A DNA stretch of 64,000 nt from CAWUEZ02 sp963921355 (GCA_963921355.3 OZ001190.1:2418001-2482000), one strand, 5' to 3'. Counted from the stretch's first letter, positions 50,522-61,795 are shown. The notes: generated from the sequence alone by a model not told the origin. Made by a program: numbers and translations.

Positions 50522-50829
50522 TCTGGCGTCTCCGGCGCACTGCTCAGGCTGCTGTTCGCGCGGTACACGTAGGTCAGGATTTCCGCCACCGCGGCGAAAG
50601 CCTCCATCGGGATTTCGCAATCGACTTCGACGACTTCCAGGATCTGCGCGAGATCGGGGTCTGTGCGGACTTTTACGTCGTTGGCGAACGCCAGCTGCAG
50701 GATCTTCTCGGCAAGGTCTCCATAGCCTTTGGCGACGACCGTCGGCGCGGTGCCGCTGTCGACATCGTGGCTCAATGCGATCGCGACCTGACGGTCCGAA
50801 CGCAGAGGGGGGGCGTCCTTGGCAGCCAT
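50518..50829 (-). CDS. Orphan FlhB C-terminal-domain protein (FhlB/EscU-like)
   Basis: This 103-residue protein matches the FlhB cytoplasmic segment downstream of the NPTH cleavage site: RQVAIALSHDVDSGTAPTVV, AKGYGDLAEKILQLAFANDV and DCEIPMEAFAAVAEILTYVY. It has no membrane helices and no NPTH motif. Full-length FlhB is present at 53361. Such proteins (FhlB) can partly replace the cleaved FlhB C-terminal domain in substrate switching. The start at 50829 is chosen by homology; the ribosome site is weak. Confidence 0.85.
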   Translation of the reverse strand: MAAKDAPPLRSDRQVAIALSHDVDSGTAPTVVAKGYGDLAEKILQLAFANDVKVRTDPDLAQILEVVEVDCEIPMEAFAAVAEILTYVYRANSSLSSAPETPE

Positions 50830-50897
50830 GCCCGCACTATACCGCGCTGTGGCCCGGGAGGCACGGGGCGGGCGCATGGACGTCCCCGCAGCAGAGT

Positions 50898-50913
50898 TGG
50901 CACGGGCCTTGCT
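50898..50913 (+). promoter_or_regulatory. Sigma-54 promoter of flgB-flgC-fliE-fliQ-fliR-flhB
   Basis: TGGCACGGGCCTTGCT is an essentially perfect -24/-12 element (TGGCACG-N4-TTGCW). The predicted start near 50924 leaves about 78 bases before the flgB ATG. Confidence 0.85.
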
Positions 50914-51001
50914 TTGATTGTATCGACCGGTGTCATCGGGTCGCCGATTCGCCGGATCGCCAAAGAAGCAATCGTCATGAATTGCTCGAAGGGGAAGAGA
51001 G

Positions 51002-51412
51002 ATGAAGATGTCGCAGATGGGCCTGTTCAGCATGGCCCGCCAACAGATGGGCTGGCTTAGCGAGCGTCAGACGGTGCTGGCTCAGAACATCGCCAACGCC
51101 AACACGCCAAGCTACAGCGCCAAGGATCTCAAAGCGCTGGACTTCAGTCGGCAGCTTTCCGAGGTCCGGTCGATCGACCTGAAGGCGACCGCCGGCCGGC
51201 ACCTGCAGGGCACCATCCAGCGCCCTGACTACCGGGTTGAAGAACTGCGTCCCCGCGAGGTCTACGAGACCACGCCGGATGGCAATGGAGTGGTCATGGA
51301 GGAGCAGCTGATCAAGGTGTCGGACACCCAGATGCAGTATCAGCTCGCGTCCAACATCTACCAGAAACACATGACCATGATGCGCACCGCCCTCGGTTCG
51401 CGTTCGGCCTGA
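51002..51412 (+). CDS. flgB: Proximal rod protein FlgB
   Basis: This 136-residue protein has the rod signature VLAQNIANANTPSYSAKDLK near the N-terminus and a C-terminal helix VSDTQMQYQLASNIYQKHMT. FlgB is the most proximal rod subunit, next to FliE. It heads the sigma-54 operon running through flgC, fliE, fliQ, fliR and flhB. Confidence 0.95.
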   Translation: MKMSQMGLFSMARQQMGWLSERQTVLAQNIANANTPSYSAKDLKALDFSRQLSEVRSIDLKATAGRHLQGTIQRPDYRVEELRPREVYETTPDGNGVVMEEQLIKVSDTQMQYQLASNIYQKHMTMMRTALGSRSA

Positions 51413-51433
51413 ACCCGGACATAGGAGAGATCG

Positions 51434-51844
51434 ATGGAACTGATGAACGCGATCCGGATCTCCGCATCCGGCATGGAAGCCCAGGGTACCCGCCTGCGGA
51501 TCGTTGCTGAGAACGTGGCCAACGCCGATTCGCTCGGAGATACGCCGGAAGACAACCCGTATCGTCGCCAGACGGTCACGTTCAAGGAGGTCCTTGACCG
51601 CGATATCGGGGCCCATCTGGTGTCCGTCTCGAAAATCGGCAAGGACATGAGCGATTTCGACATGCGCTACGAGCCCAGCCACCCGCTCGCTGACGAAGCC
51701 GGTTATATCAAGGAGCCGAACGTCAACGCCCTGATCGAAATGACCGACATGAAGGAGGCCCAGCGCAGCTACGAGGCCAACCTCAGCGTGATCGAAAGCT
51801 CCAAGTCGATGATCCAGCGGACCATCGAACTGATCCGCCGCTAA
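51434..51844 (+). CDS. flgC: Proximal rod protein FlgC
   Basis: This 136-residue protein starts MELMNAIRISASGMEAQGTR, with IVAENVANADSLGDTPED, YIKEPNVNALIEMTDMKEAQ and SYEANLSVIESSKSMIQRTI. It is a proximal rod subunit; the length is normal. AGGAGAGAT lies before the ATG. Confidence 0.96.
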   Translation: MELMNAIRISASGMEAQGTRLRIVAENVANADSLGDTPEDNPYRRQTVTFKEVLDRDIGAHLVSVSKIGKDMSDFDMRYEPSHPLADEAGYIKEPNVNALIEMTDMKEAQRSYEANLSVIESSKSMIQRTIELIRR

Positions 51845-51926
51845 GGTCACGGATGTCGGTAGTGCTGGTCGGGCGGTTTCGTGCCGCGGCCAGAAGCGGT
51901 AGAATGAAGATAACGGAGGACGCAGC

Positions 51927-52220
51927 ATGGTCACACGGATCGGCGACTTAGTTCCCCCGGCTGTCGGGGTTCCTAGTGCGGAAGCGGGTACAGCGCCCGC
52001 CGGCAAGGATTTCGCGAGCTTCGTGCGCGACGCTGCCGACGCATCGATCGACACCATGCACCAAGGCGAGCAGATCTCGAAAATGGGGATCGCAGGCAAG
52101 GCGGAACTGACGGACGTCGTCAACGCGGTCAACGATGCTGAGATGACTCTGCAGACCGTGACGGCATTGAGGGACAAGCTTGTCGAGGCTTACCGCGAGA
52201 TTATCCGCATGCCGATCTGA
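51927..52220 (+). CDS. fliE: MS ring-rod junction protein FliE
   Basis: This 97-residue protein has FASFVRDAADASIDTMHQGE, ISKMGIAGKAELTDVVNAVN and AEMTLQTVTALRDKLVEAYR, the FliE core. FliE joins the MS ring to the rod and is the first axial export substrate. GGAGG lies upstream of the ATG. A near-perfect palindrome separates it from fliQ. Confidence 0.95.
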   Translation: MVTRIGDLVPPAVGVPSAEAGTAPAGKDFASFVRDAADASIDTMHQGEQISKMGIAGKAELTDVVNAVNDAEMTLQTVTALRDKLVEAYREIIRMPI

Positions 52221-52263
52221 CGGCGCGCGCGCCGCGCCGCCCCGAGCAGTCGGCATGATTGGT

Positions 52264-52282
52264 CCCGGCAGAATTTGCCGGG
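52264..52282. promoter_or_regulatory. Perfect palindrome CCCGGCA-N5-TGCCGGG between fliE and fliQ
   Basis: Perfect 7-base arms with the spacing shared by the candidate FlbD sites at 20029 and 39934. No -24/-12 element lies nearby, so it may act as an FlbD site at a distance, or as an RNA hairpin in the operon message 22 bases before the fliQ start. Confidence 0.45.
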
Positions 52283-52304
52283 CGTTCGGCGTTGGGGGAA
52301 CAAG

Positions 52305-52571
52305 GTGACCGAAGCAGAAGCCCTGGATGTCGCCCGCGATGCGATCGTTGTCCTGCTGACCATGTCGCTGCCGATCATGCTGATCGCCTTGGGCGTCGGT
52401 CTCATGATCGCCCTGTTCCAGGCCCTGACCCAGTTGCAGGAGATGACCCTGGTCTTCGTTCCGAAGATCCTGGTCGTTTTCGCCTCGCTGCTGCTGCTGA
52501 CGCCGTTCATGCTGTCCTCGATCTCGTCTTTCTTCGAACAGCTCGCTGACAAGATCATCAGCTTGCCGTAG
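52305..52571 (+). CDS. fliQ: Flagellar export gate protein FliQ
   Basis: This 88-residue protein has two membrane helices (RDAIVVLLTMSLPIMLIALG, and KILVVFASLLLLTPFMLSSI), the standard FliQ length and order. The GTG at 52305 is used because GGGGGA lies about 5 bases upstream and it gives the family N-terminus VTEAEALDVARDA. FliQ packs around the FliP-FliR core. Confidence 0.95.
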   Translation: MTEAEALDVARDAIVVLLTMSLPIMLIALGVGLMIALFQALTQLQEMTLVFVPKILVVFASLLLLTPFMLSSISSFFEQLADKIISLP

Positions 52572-52580
52572 GCCTCGACC

Positions 52581-53348
52581 GTGCCGCTCGAAGACTTCCT
52601 CCCCCTTCAGGTCTACGCGATGCTGATTGTGCTGGCGCGTCTCGGGGCGCTGGTATTCCTGTTGCCGGGTATCGGCGAGACCTACATCCCGGTCCGGGTG
52701 CGGATCCTGTTCGTGCTGGCCATGACTCTGGCAATCGCGCCGGTCGTCGGCGGGTCCATTCCAGGGCCACCGGACAGTGCAGCCGATCTCTTTCTCGTGG
52801 TGTTCAAGGAGGTCGCGATCGGTTTGTTTTTCGGTATCGTCGCCCGTGCGCTCCTGATCACGCTGGCGACGGCGGGCACGATCATCTCCCTGTCCACCGG
52901 TCTGTCAAACGCAACGGTCTTCAACCCGGCCCTGCAGGATCAGGGAACCTCGGTCAGCCTGCTGCTCACGCTGCTCGGCATCATGCTGATCTTCGCCACA
53001 GACATGCACCATTTGATCATCCGGGCCCTGGTTCAGAGCTACGCGGTGTTCCCGGTCGGAGCCACGCTTCCGATCGACGACTTCTCGCTCGCGATCGCCC
53101 GCCTGGTGGGTGACGCGTTCGAAATGGCGCTGCAGATGTCGGCGCCCTTCATCGTGATCAGCCTGATGTTCTTCGCCGCGCTTGGAATCATGTCGCGTCT
53201 GATGCCGCAGCTTCAGATTTTCTTCATCGGTATCCCGATACAGATGCTCTTGGGCTTCATGATACTGATCGCCATCATCGGAACGATGATGGGGGTTTTC
53301 TTGGAGTACTATGAGTTAGGCATCGCGGGTTATCTGGTGCCACGCTGA
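52581..53348 (+). CDS. fliR: Flagellar export gate protein FliR
   Basis: This 255-residue protein has about six membrane helices: YAMLIVLARLGALVFLLPGI, GETYIPVRVRILFVLAMTLA, and VSLLLTLLGIMLIFATDMHH with the FliR-type histidines. The GTG start at 52581 lies 9 bases after fliQ. FliR caps the FliP5-FliQ4 export channel. Confidence 0.95.
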   Translation: MPLEDFLPLQVYAMLIVLARLGALVFLLPGIGETYIPVRVRILFVLAMTLAIAPVVGGSIPGPPDSAADLFLVVFKEVAIGLFFGIVARALLITLATAGTIISLSTGLSNATVFNPALQDQGTSVSLLLTLLGIMLIFATDMHHLIIRALVQSYAVFPVGATLPIDDFSLAIARLVGDAFEMALQMSAPFIVISLMFFAALGIMSRLMPQLQIFFIGIPIQMLLGFMILIAIIGTMMGVFLEYYELGIAGYLVPR

Positions 53349-53360
53349 CCGGAGGTTCCT

Positions 53361-54434
53361 GTGGCCGATCAGGACGACGCCGATAAGACAGAAGAACCGA
53401 CCCCGAAAAAGCTGGCGGAAGCTCGCAAGAAAGGCCAGATCGCGCAGAGCAAGGAGGTCCAGAACTTCGCCCTCTTGTTCGGCATGGCATTGGTCATCGC
53501 CGTGATCGGACCGTACATCGCGTTCAACGTCTATCTGCCGCTCGCTGGCGTCGTCGAGAAGAGCGGTGTCCTGCCGATCGATACCGGCAGCGCCGGATCG
53601 GTTCTGACTGAGATCTTCAGTGACACATTGCTGACGGTCCTGCCGGTGTTCGCCGTGTTCGTGGCCCTGGGCCTGCTCGCTGGCCTCGGCCAGTCCGGCA
53701 TCCTGTTCACCACAGAGCCGCTGGGCTTCAAACTCGAGCGGATTTCGCCGATCAGCGGCTTCAAGCGCCTGTTCTCCCTGCGGTCGATCGTCGAGTTCCT
53801 GAAAGGGCTCGTGAAGATGGCGATCGTCGGGGCGGTGGCGGCGATCCTTCTGATGCCCGAGTTCGATCGTCTCGAGGTCCTGGTTCAGATGGACGTCCGC
53901 GAGATCCTCACGGAGGTTGAGGTTCTGCTGCTGCGCCTGTTGGGCGGCGTCGTTGCGATCATGGCCTTCCTGGCGTTCGCCGACTACCTCTACCAGCGTT
54001 ATGAGCACATCAAACAGAACCGCATGAGCCGCCAGGAGATTCGCGACGAGCACAAACAGTCGGAAGGCGATCCGCAGATCAAGGCCCGGTTGCGCCAGAT
54101 CCGATCGGAGCGGGCCCGCCAACGCATGATGGCCGCGGTTCCGCAGGCCGATGTGGTGGTCACAAACCCGACCCACTTCGCGGTTGCCCTGCAATACGAC
54201 GTTGATGCCATGAGCGCGCCGACGGTGGTTGCCAAGGGAGCCGATGCCGTTGCCTTTCGGATCCGGGACGTGGCCAATCAGAACGACGTTCCGATCGTCG
54301 AAAATCCGCCGCTGGCCCGTGCCCTCTACGCCGGCGTCGAGGTCGATGAGCAGATTCCTGAGGAGCACTACAAGGCCGTCGCGCAGATAATTTCCTACGT
54401 GTACCGCCTCAAGGGCCGCAAGGTGACGGTCTGA
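53361..54434 (+). CDS. flhB: Export switch protein FlhB
   Basis: This 357-residue protein has an N-terminus EEPTPKKLAEARKKGQIAQS, four membrane helices, and a cytoplasmic domain with the autocleavage motif NPTH in VVVTNPTHFAVALQYDV. FlhB cleavage changes export specificity from rod-hook to filament proteins with FliK. The GTG start follows GGAGG. It is the last flagellar gene in this operon; cckA begins 13 bases later. Confidence 0.97.
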   Translation: MADQDDADKTEEPTPKKLAEARKKGQIAQSKEVQNFALLFGMALVIAVIGPYIAFNVYLPLAGVVEKSGVLPIDTGSAGSVLTEIFSDTLLTVLPVFAVFVALGLLAGLGQSGILFTTEPLGFKLERISPISGFKRLFSLRSIVEFLKGLVKMAIVGAVAAILLMPEFDRLEVLVQMDVREILTEVEVLLLRLLGGVVAIMAFLAFADYLYQRYEHIKQNRMSRQEIRDEHKQSEGDPQIKARLRQIRSERARQRMMAAVPQADVVVTNPTHFAVALQYDVDAMSAPTVVAKGADAVAFRIRDVANQNDVPIVENPPLARALYAGVEVDEQIPEEHYKAVAQIISYVYRLKGRKVTV

Positions 54435-54447
54435 CGGAAGACGAGAC

Positions 54448-56379
54448 ATGCTGCTGATAGGACTTCTCATCGGCGCCGGCGCAGGTGCTGTCGCCACGTG
54501 GCTGCTGGTCGCACGGCCCTTCTCGACGCCACCGGCGCAGGAGACGTCGACCGCTGCTGCGATCGAACAGGCTCCGGACGCGGAGACGCTCAGCGGGCAG
54601 GTGACGCTGGATTCAGACGGTCGATTTGTCGACGGGGATGATGGCGCGACGGCCATCCTTGGGCCACAGACCCCGGATGGGACCGGCAAGGGGCTGGCGC
54701 GGCTGCGCTTGCTCGCTCTGAAATTGGACCCGTCAGACGGGACCGGCCAACACAGTTTCGAGTATGACGGCTACCGCGTAGAGGTGGGCCTGTCCTGCAT
54801 CGCGGACGGGCGGATCGCCGTCCAGCTGGCGGCCTCCGCGATTCCAGCGGTGGCGGTGCCCGATCAGGCCGTCATCGCGGGAATCCTCGAGGAAGCACCG
54901 ATCGGCGTCGCCCGTATCGACGCCGGGGGGAAGATCCTCGGCCACAACCGGTTCCTTGCTGAATGGCTGGGGCGGGGCGGTCGAAATTCGATGATCGGGA
55001 CCGATTTCCTGTCGCTCGTGAACGAGCGGGATCGCAGCCGCGTGACCGAAGGGGTTTCGGGATCCGAGGCTGCGGCACTGGAGGGCGGGGCGATCGAAGC
55101 GGCGATTGGCGCGGATGAAGAGGAGCGGTTCGCTTCGCTGTACTTGCGCCGTCGCGGCGACAGCGATGAGGTCGTGGTCTACGCGGTCGACAACACCGAA
55201 CAGCGGATGCTGGAAACCCAGTTCGCCCAGTCGCAGAAGATGCAGGCGGTCGGTCAGCTGGCGGGCGGTGTTGCGCACGATTTCAACAACCTGCTGACGG
55301 CAATGACCGGCTATTGCGATCTGCTGCTGCAGCGACACCGTGCCGGCGATCAGTCGTTCGCGGATGTCATGCAGATCAAGCAGAACGCCAACCGGGCCGC
55401 CAACCTGGTGCGGCAGCTGCTGGCATTCTCGCGACAACAGACCCTGATTCCCCGTGTCCTTGATCTGACCGAGGCGATCTCCGATCTCTCGCACCTGCTG
55501 CGCCGCCTCATCGGTGAGACGACCACCCTCGACGTCGTCTACGGACGCGATCTCAAACCGGTGAAGGTGGACCCGGGCCAGCTTGAGCAGGTCATCATCA
55601 ACCTGGCGGTGAATGCCCGCGATGCGATGCCCAATGGCGGGCAGATCTCGATGCACACCAGCGTGACCAGCACCGTCAAGCCGCTGCGCCAGGGCGACGA
55701 GGTGATGCCGCCGGGCGAGTACGTGTTGATCGAGGTGATTGATTCCGGGAGTGGAATCGAGCGCGAGCTCCAGGCTCGGATCTTCGAGCCGTTCTTCACA
55801 ACCAAGGAGGTCGGGCAGGGCACCGGGCTCGGACTGTCGACCGCCTTCGGGATCGTCAAGCAGTTCGGCGGCTACATGTTTGTCGACAGCACGCTGGGTG
55901 TTGGTACCACCTTCTCCATTTACCTTCCGGCCTGGAATGGTGAGATCGATGCGAGCGCGTCGACCGGTGATACCCGCACGGACGCCGACCTGACGGGGAC
56001 CGGCACGGTTCTCCTGGTGGAGGATGAGGATCCGGTTCGTCTGTTCGCAGCCCGGGCGCTGCGCGGCAAAGGATATACGGTCATCGAAGCCCGGTCGGGC
56101 GAGGCGGCGCTCGACCTGATCGACGCCGAACAGCCCGGCCTCGATCTCATGGTGACGGACGTCATGATGCCGGGCATGGACGGGCCGGCCCTGATCAGGA
56201 AAATCCGTGAAGACCGGCCGACGCTGCCTGTCGTCTGCATCTCGGGTTACTCCGAGGACGCGTTGCGTCAACGCATCGCCGATACCGAATCGGTGGCATT
56301 CCTACCCAAGCCGTTCTCCCTTAAGCAACTCGCCCAGGCCGTCAAACTGGCCACAACGGAAGCGGACGCGTCAGTCTGA
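54448..56379 (+). CDS. cckA: Hybrid histidine kinase CckA
   Basis: This 643-residue protein has a single N-terminal membrane helix (LLIGLLIGAGAGAVATWLLV), a PAS-like region (about 140-260), an HisKA domain with phosphoacceptor H277 in GGVAHDFNN, the ATPase domain (VNARDAMPNGG, DSGSGI, GTGLGLSTAFGIVKQFGG) and a C-terminal receiver with D571 in VTDVMMPGMDG. The segment SFADVMQIKQNANRAANLVR is typical of CckA. CckA feeds phosphate via ChpT to CtrA, which controls flagellar genes. It has one predicted helix rather than the two of Caulobacter CckA. It lies 13 bases after flhB, so it may be read from the flagellar operon. Confidence 0.93.
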   Translation: MLLIGLLIGAGAGAVATWLLVARPFSTPPAQETSTAAAIEQAPDAETLSGQVTLDSDGRFVDGDDGATAILGPQTPDGTGKGLARLRLLALKLDPSDGTGQHSFEYDGYRVEVGLSCIADGRIAVQLAASAIPAVAVPDQAVIAGILEEAPIGVARIDAGGKILGHNRFLAEWLGRGGRNSMIGTDFLSLVNERDRSRVTEGVSGSEAAALEGGAIEAAIGADEEERFASLYLRRRGDSDEVVVYAVDNTEQRMLETQFAQSQKMQAVGQLAGGVAHDFNNLLTAMTGYCDLLLQRHRAGDQSFADVMQIKQNANRAANLVRQLLAFSRQQTLIPRVLDLTEAISDLSHLLRRLIGETTTLDVVYGRDLKPVKVDPGQLEQVIINLAVNARDAMPNGGQISMHTSVTSTVKPLRQGDEVMPPGEYVLIEVIDSGSGIERELQARIFEPFFTTKEVGQGTGLGLSTAFGIVKQFGGYMFVDSTLGVGTTFSIYLPAWNGEIDASASTGDTRTDADLTGTGTVLLVEDEDPVRLFAARALRGKGYTVIEARSGEAALDLIDAEQPGLDLMVTDVMMPGMDGPALIRKIREDRPTLPVVCISGYSEDALRQRIADTESVAFLPKPFSLKQLAQAVKLATTEADASV

Positions 56380-56413
56380 CCGCCAGTGTCCTTAACCTTG
56401 ATCTGGAGATTGA

Positions 56414-56459
56414 GAACAAAACCAGAAAATTCACTTGCAAGTGAGAACAAACCAAGTAC
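56414..56459 (+). promoter_or_regulatory. Two LexA-like direct repeats upstream of recA
   Basis: GAAC-N7-GAAA (56414-56428) and GAAC-N7-GTAC (56445-56459) sit 31 bases apart within repeats reading TGAGAACAAA. Each is one base off the alphaproteobacterial LexA operator GAAC-N7-GAAC. They lie 105-150 bases before the recA ATG. The remaining sequence up to recA has no clear -10/-35. Confidence 0.45.
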
Positions 56460-56564
56460 GCTCTGGCTCTCTGAGTTCGGAACTTGCGGTGATCCTATCC
56501 GGGCACCCGGCAGTAAGCCGGCCGTTGCCCCAAACCGGGCCCGCGCGATAGAAGGAGACGGGGC

Positions 56565-57668
56565 ATGAGCGCGGCACTCAAGCTGGTTGAGAAGGACGGC
56601 ATGGACAAGTCGAAGGCATTGGATGCGGCCCTGGGGCAGATTGAGCGAGCGTTCGGCAGGGGCTCCGTGATGAAGCTTGGCCAACGCGAGAGCGCCATCG
56701 AAATCGAGGCGGTATCGACCGGATCCCTCGGGCTCGATATCGGTCTTGGCATCGGTGGATTGCCGCGCGGCCGGATTGTCGAGATTTACGGGCCGGAAAG
56801 CTCGGGTAAGACCACGCTCGCACTGCACGTCGTCGCCGAAGCCCAGAAGACCGGTGGAACCTGTGCTTTCGTCGACGCCGAGCACGCGCTCGATCCGGTT
56901 TACGCCCGCAAGCTCGGGGTCGATGTCGACGAACTGCTGATCTCCCAGCCGGATGCCGGAGAGCAGGCGCTCGAAATCGCCGATACGCTCGTCCGGTCAG
57001 GGGCGATCGACGTTCTCGTCGTGGACTCGGTGGCGGCCCTGGTGCCGCGGGCCGAACTCGAAGGCGAGATGGGGGACACCCATGTCGGCCTGCAGGCCCG
57101 GCTGATGAGCCAGGCGCTGCGCAAACTGACCGGGTCGATCTCTAAATCGCGTTGCATGGTGATCTTCATCAACCAGATCCGTCAGAAGATCGGTGTGATG
57201 TTTGGCAATCCAGAGACCACCACGGGCGGCAACGCGCTCAAATTCTATGCCTCGGTGCGGCTGGATATTCGGCGCATCGGCGCCATCAAGGACCGTGACG
57301 AGGTTGTCGGAAACCAGACCCGGGTCAAGGTCGTCAAGAACAAGCTCGCGCCTCCCTTCCGGGTGGTCGAGTTCGACATCATGTACGGCGAAGGAGTCTC
57401 GAAGACCGGCGAACTGCTGGATCTCGGCGTCAACGCCGGGATCGTCGAGAAGTCTGGCGCCTGGTTCTCATATGACGGCCAGCGTATCGGCCAGGGTCGG
57501 GAGAACGCGAAGAACTTCCTCAAGGAAAACGGCGACATCGCCGGTGCCATCGAACGGCGCATCCGGGAGAATGCCGGGTTGGTTGCGGAAGCCATGCTGG
57601 TCGGCGACGCTGAAGGCGATTCCGATGCCGACGATCCGGCTGAACAAGGAATGCCAGCGGCAGAGTAG
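56565..57668 (+). CDS. recA: Recombinase RecA
   Basis: This 367-residue protein starts with ALDAALGQIERAFGRGSVMK and carries Walker A GPESSGKTTL, VVDSVAALVPRAELEGEMGD, the MAW-type ISKSRCMVIFINQIRQKIGV (loop 2 region GNPETTTGGNALKFYASV) and an acidic C-terminus. RecA drives homologous recombination and LexA cleavage. AGAAGGAGA precedes the ATG. cckA-recA-alaS is a familiar alphaproteobacterial order. Confidence 0.98.
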   Translation: MSAALKLVEKDGMDKSKALDAALGQIERAFGRGSVMKLGQRESAIEIEAVSTGSLGLDIGLGIGGLPRGRIVEIYGPESSGKTTLALHVVAEAQKTGGTCAFVDAEHALDPVYARKLGVDVDELLISQPDAGEQALEIADTLVRSGAIDVLVVDSVAALVPRAELEGEMGDTHVGLQARLMSQALRKLTGSISKSRCMVIFINQIRQKIGVMFGNPETTTGGNALKFYASVRLDIRRIGAIKDRDEVVGNQTRVKVVKNKLAPPFRVVEFDIMYGEGVSKTGELLDLGVNAGIVEKSGAWFSYDGQRIGQGRENAKNFLKENGDIAGAIERRIRENAGLVAEAMLVGDAEGDSDADDPAEQGMPAAE

Positions 57669-57730
57669 AGGCCGCCACCCGCTGGACAGGCGGGGGACCC
57701 ATGGCTAAAACCGGGGGCTTTTCGGTGTGC

Positions 57731-57750
57731 GGCGGTGCAATTGCGCCGCC
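57731..57750. other. Perfect GC hairpin between recA and alaS
   Basis: GGCGGTGC-AATT-GCGCCGCC forms an 8-bp stem (one G-U pair) without a T-run, 63 bases after recA. It may attenuate or stabilise the recA message. Confidence 0.35.
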
Positions 57751-57782
57751 GTCGCCGGTGACGGTCGCTGGAGAAATCGGCC

Positions 57783-60446
<2,664 letters not shown>

Positions 60447-60513
60447 TGTCGCGCTGATCTCCGCCGCCGGTCCGGCCCACACGAGAGAGCGCAGTCTCCA
60501 ATCGAGAGGCATG

Positions 60514-61398
60514 ATGAGCGAATCCCAGCAGTCCGCGCGCGCCGATGATCCGCGTTTCGAAGGCAGTGCGACCTATGTCGCGACCGAAGACCTCCGGGTC
60601 GCGGTCAGCGCTGCCGTTCAGCTTGCCCGGCCCCTTTTGGTCAAGGGGGAGCCTGGAACCGGTAAAACCGTTCTCGCCCGCGAGATCGCGGACGCGCTTG
60701 GAAAACCGTTGATCGAGTGGCACATCAAGTCGACGACCAAGGCGCAGCACGGGCTTTACGAGTATGACGCCGTGGCGCGCCTGCGCGACGGACAGCTCGG
60801 CGATGAACGGGTCAAGGACATCGCCAACTACATCCGTCGCGGAAAGCTCTGGGATGCCTTCGCCGCACCCGAGCAGGTGGTTCTGCTGATCGATGAGATC
60901 GACAAGGCGGATATCGAGTTTTCGAACGACCTGCTGCTCGAGCTCGACCGCATGGAGTTCCATGTCTACGAGACCGGCGAAACCGTCCGCGCGGTGCACC
61001 GCCCCATCGTGATCATCACCTCGAACAACGAGAAGGAACTGCCTGACGCGTTCCTGCGCCGCTGTTTCTTTCATTACATCCGGTTTCCTGATGAGGAGAC
61101 CATGGAGCAGATCGTCGAGGTCCATTTCCCCGATCTGAAGAAGGACATGTTGCGCGCCGCGTTGTCGGCCTTCTTCGAGGTCCGGGAGGTGCCGGGCCTC
61201 AAGAAACGACCGTCAACGTCGGAGCTGCTCGATTGGATCAAGCTGCTGGTGGTCGAAGACATCCCGCCGGAAACGCTGAGGGTCAAAGACAAGAAAGACC
61301 TGATCCCGCCACTGTACGGGGCCCTGCTGAAGAATGAGCAGGATGTCCATCTGTTCGAGCGGCTGGCGTTCCTGGCGCGCCGCGAAGGAAGAGCCTGA
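60514..61398 (+). CDS. MoxR-type AAA+ ATPase
   Basis: This 294-residue protein has Walker A LVKGEPGTGKT, Walker B QVVLLIDEIDKADIEF, sensor 1 VIITSNNEKELPDAFLRRCF and a C-terminal helical lid. MoxR ATPases act as chaperones or activators with VWA-domain partners, and one is encoded two genes downstream. Two adjacent ATGs (60511 and 60514) are possible; 60514 has better spacing from GAGAGG. It overlaps the next gene by one base. Confidence 0.93.
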   Translation: MSESQQSARADDPRFEGSATYVATEDLRVAVSAAVQLARPLLVKGEPGTGKTVLAREIADALGKPLIEWHIKSTTKAQHGLYEYDAVARLRDGQLGDERVKDIANYIRRGKLWDAFAAPEQVVLLIDEIDKADIEFSNDLLLELDRMEFHVYETGETVRAVHRPIVIITSNNEKELPDAFLRRCFFHYIRFPDEETMEQIVEVHFPDLKKDMLRAALSAFFEVREVPGLKKRPSTSELLDWIKLLVVEDIPPETLRVKDKKDLIPPLYGALLKNEQDVHLFERLAFLARREGRA

Positions 61399-61784
61399 TG
61401 GGGGTCGCGCGGGCGAGTGTCTGGGTTCTGGTTGCGGGCTGGCTGGCCGTGGCCACCGGACCGGCGCATGCGGGCAAGCTTCTGCAGGCGGCCCCGGAAG
61501 CGATGCGAGCCTACGCGGACCAGGCCGGCTACATCCTCAGTTCGATCGTGGTGTGTGGTGGCGACGCGTCAGAGCAAGCCTACTTTCGCGGAATTGCCCG
61601 GGACAACCTCGTCCAGCTCGGGGCCGATGATGAGGATCTCGGATTCCTGAGCTTCCATATGGAGGCGGCATCCGAGGCCGCCCGCCCGAAGCGCAAGGAA
61701 TGCGGTGATGACGGGGCGGTCCCGGTGGCTTCCGAACTGTTTCGCCACCGCCACGCCATCGAAAGGGCGCTGAACGGCGGTTGA
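61398..61784 (+). CDS. Small secreted protein of unknown function
   Basis: This 128-residue protein has a signal peptide (ASVWVLVAGWLAVATGPAHA) and a helical mature region with two cysteines (VVCGGDASE and RKECGDDG) that may form a disulphide. I do not recognise the family. Its ATG overlaps the MoxR stop (TGATG), so it is probably part of the MoxR/VWA unit, where a small periplasmic partner is plausible but unproven. Confidence 0.7.
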   Translation: MGVARASVWVLVAGWLAVATGPAHAGKLLQAAPEAMRAYADQAGYILSSIVVCGGDASEQAYFRGIARDNLVQLGADDEDLGFLSFHMEAASEAARPKRKECGDDGAVPVASELFRHRHAIERALNGG

Positions 61785-61795
61785 GGGAGAGTGCC

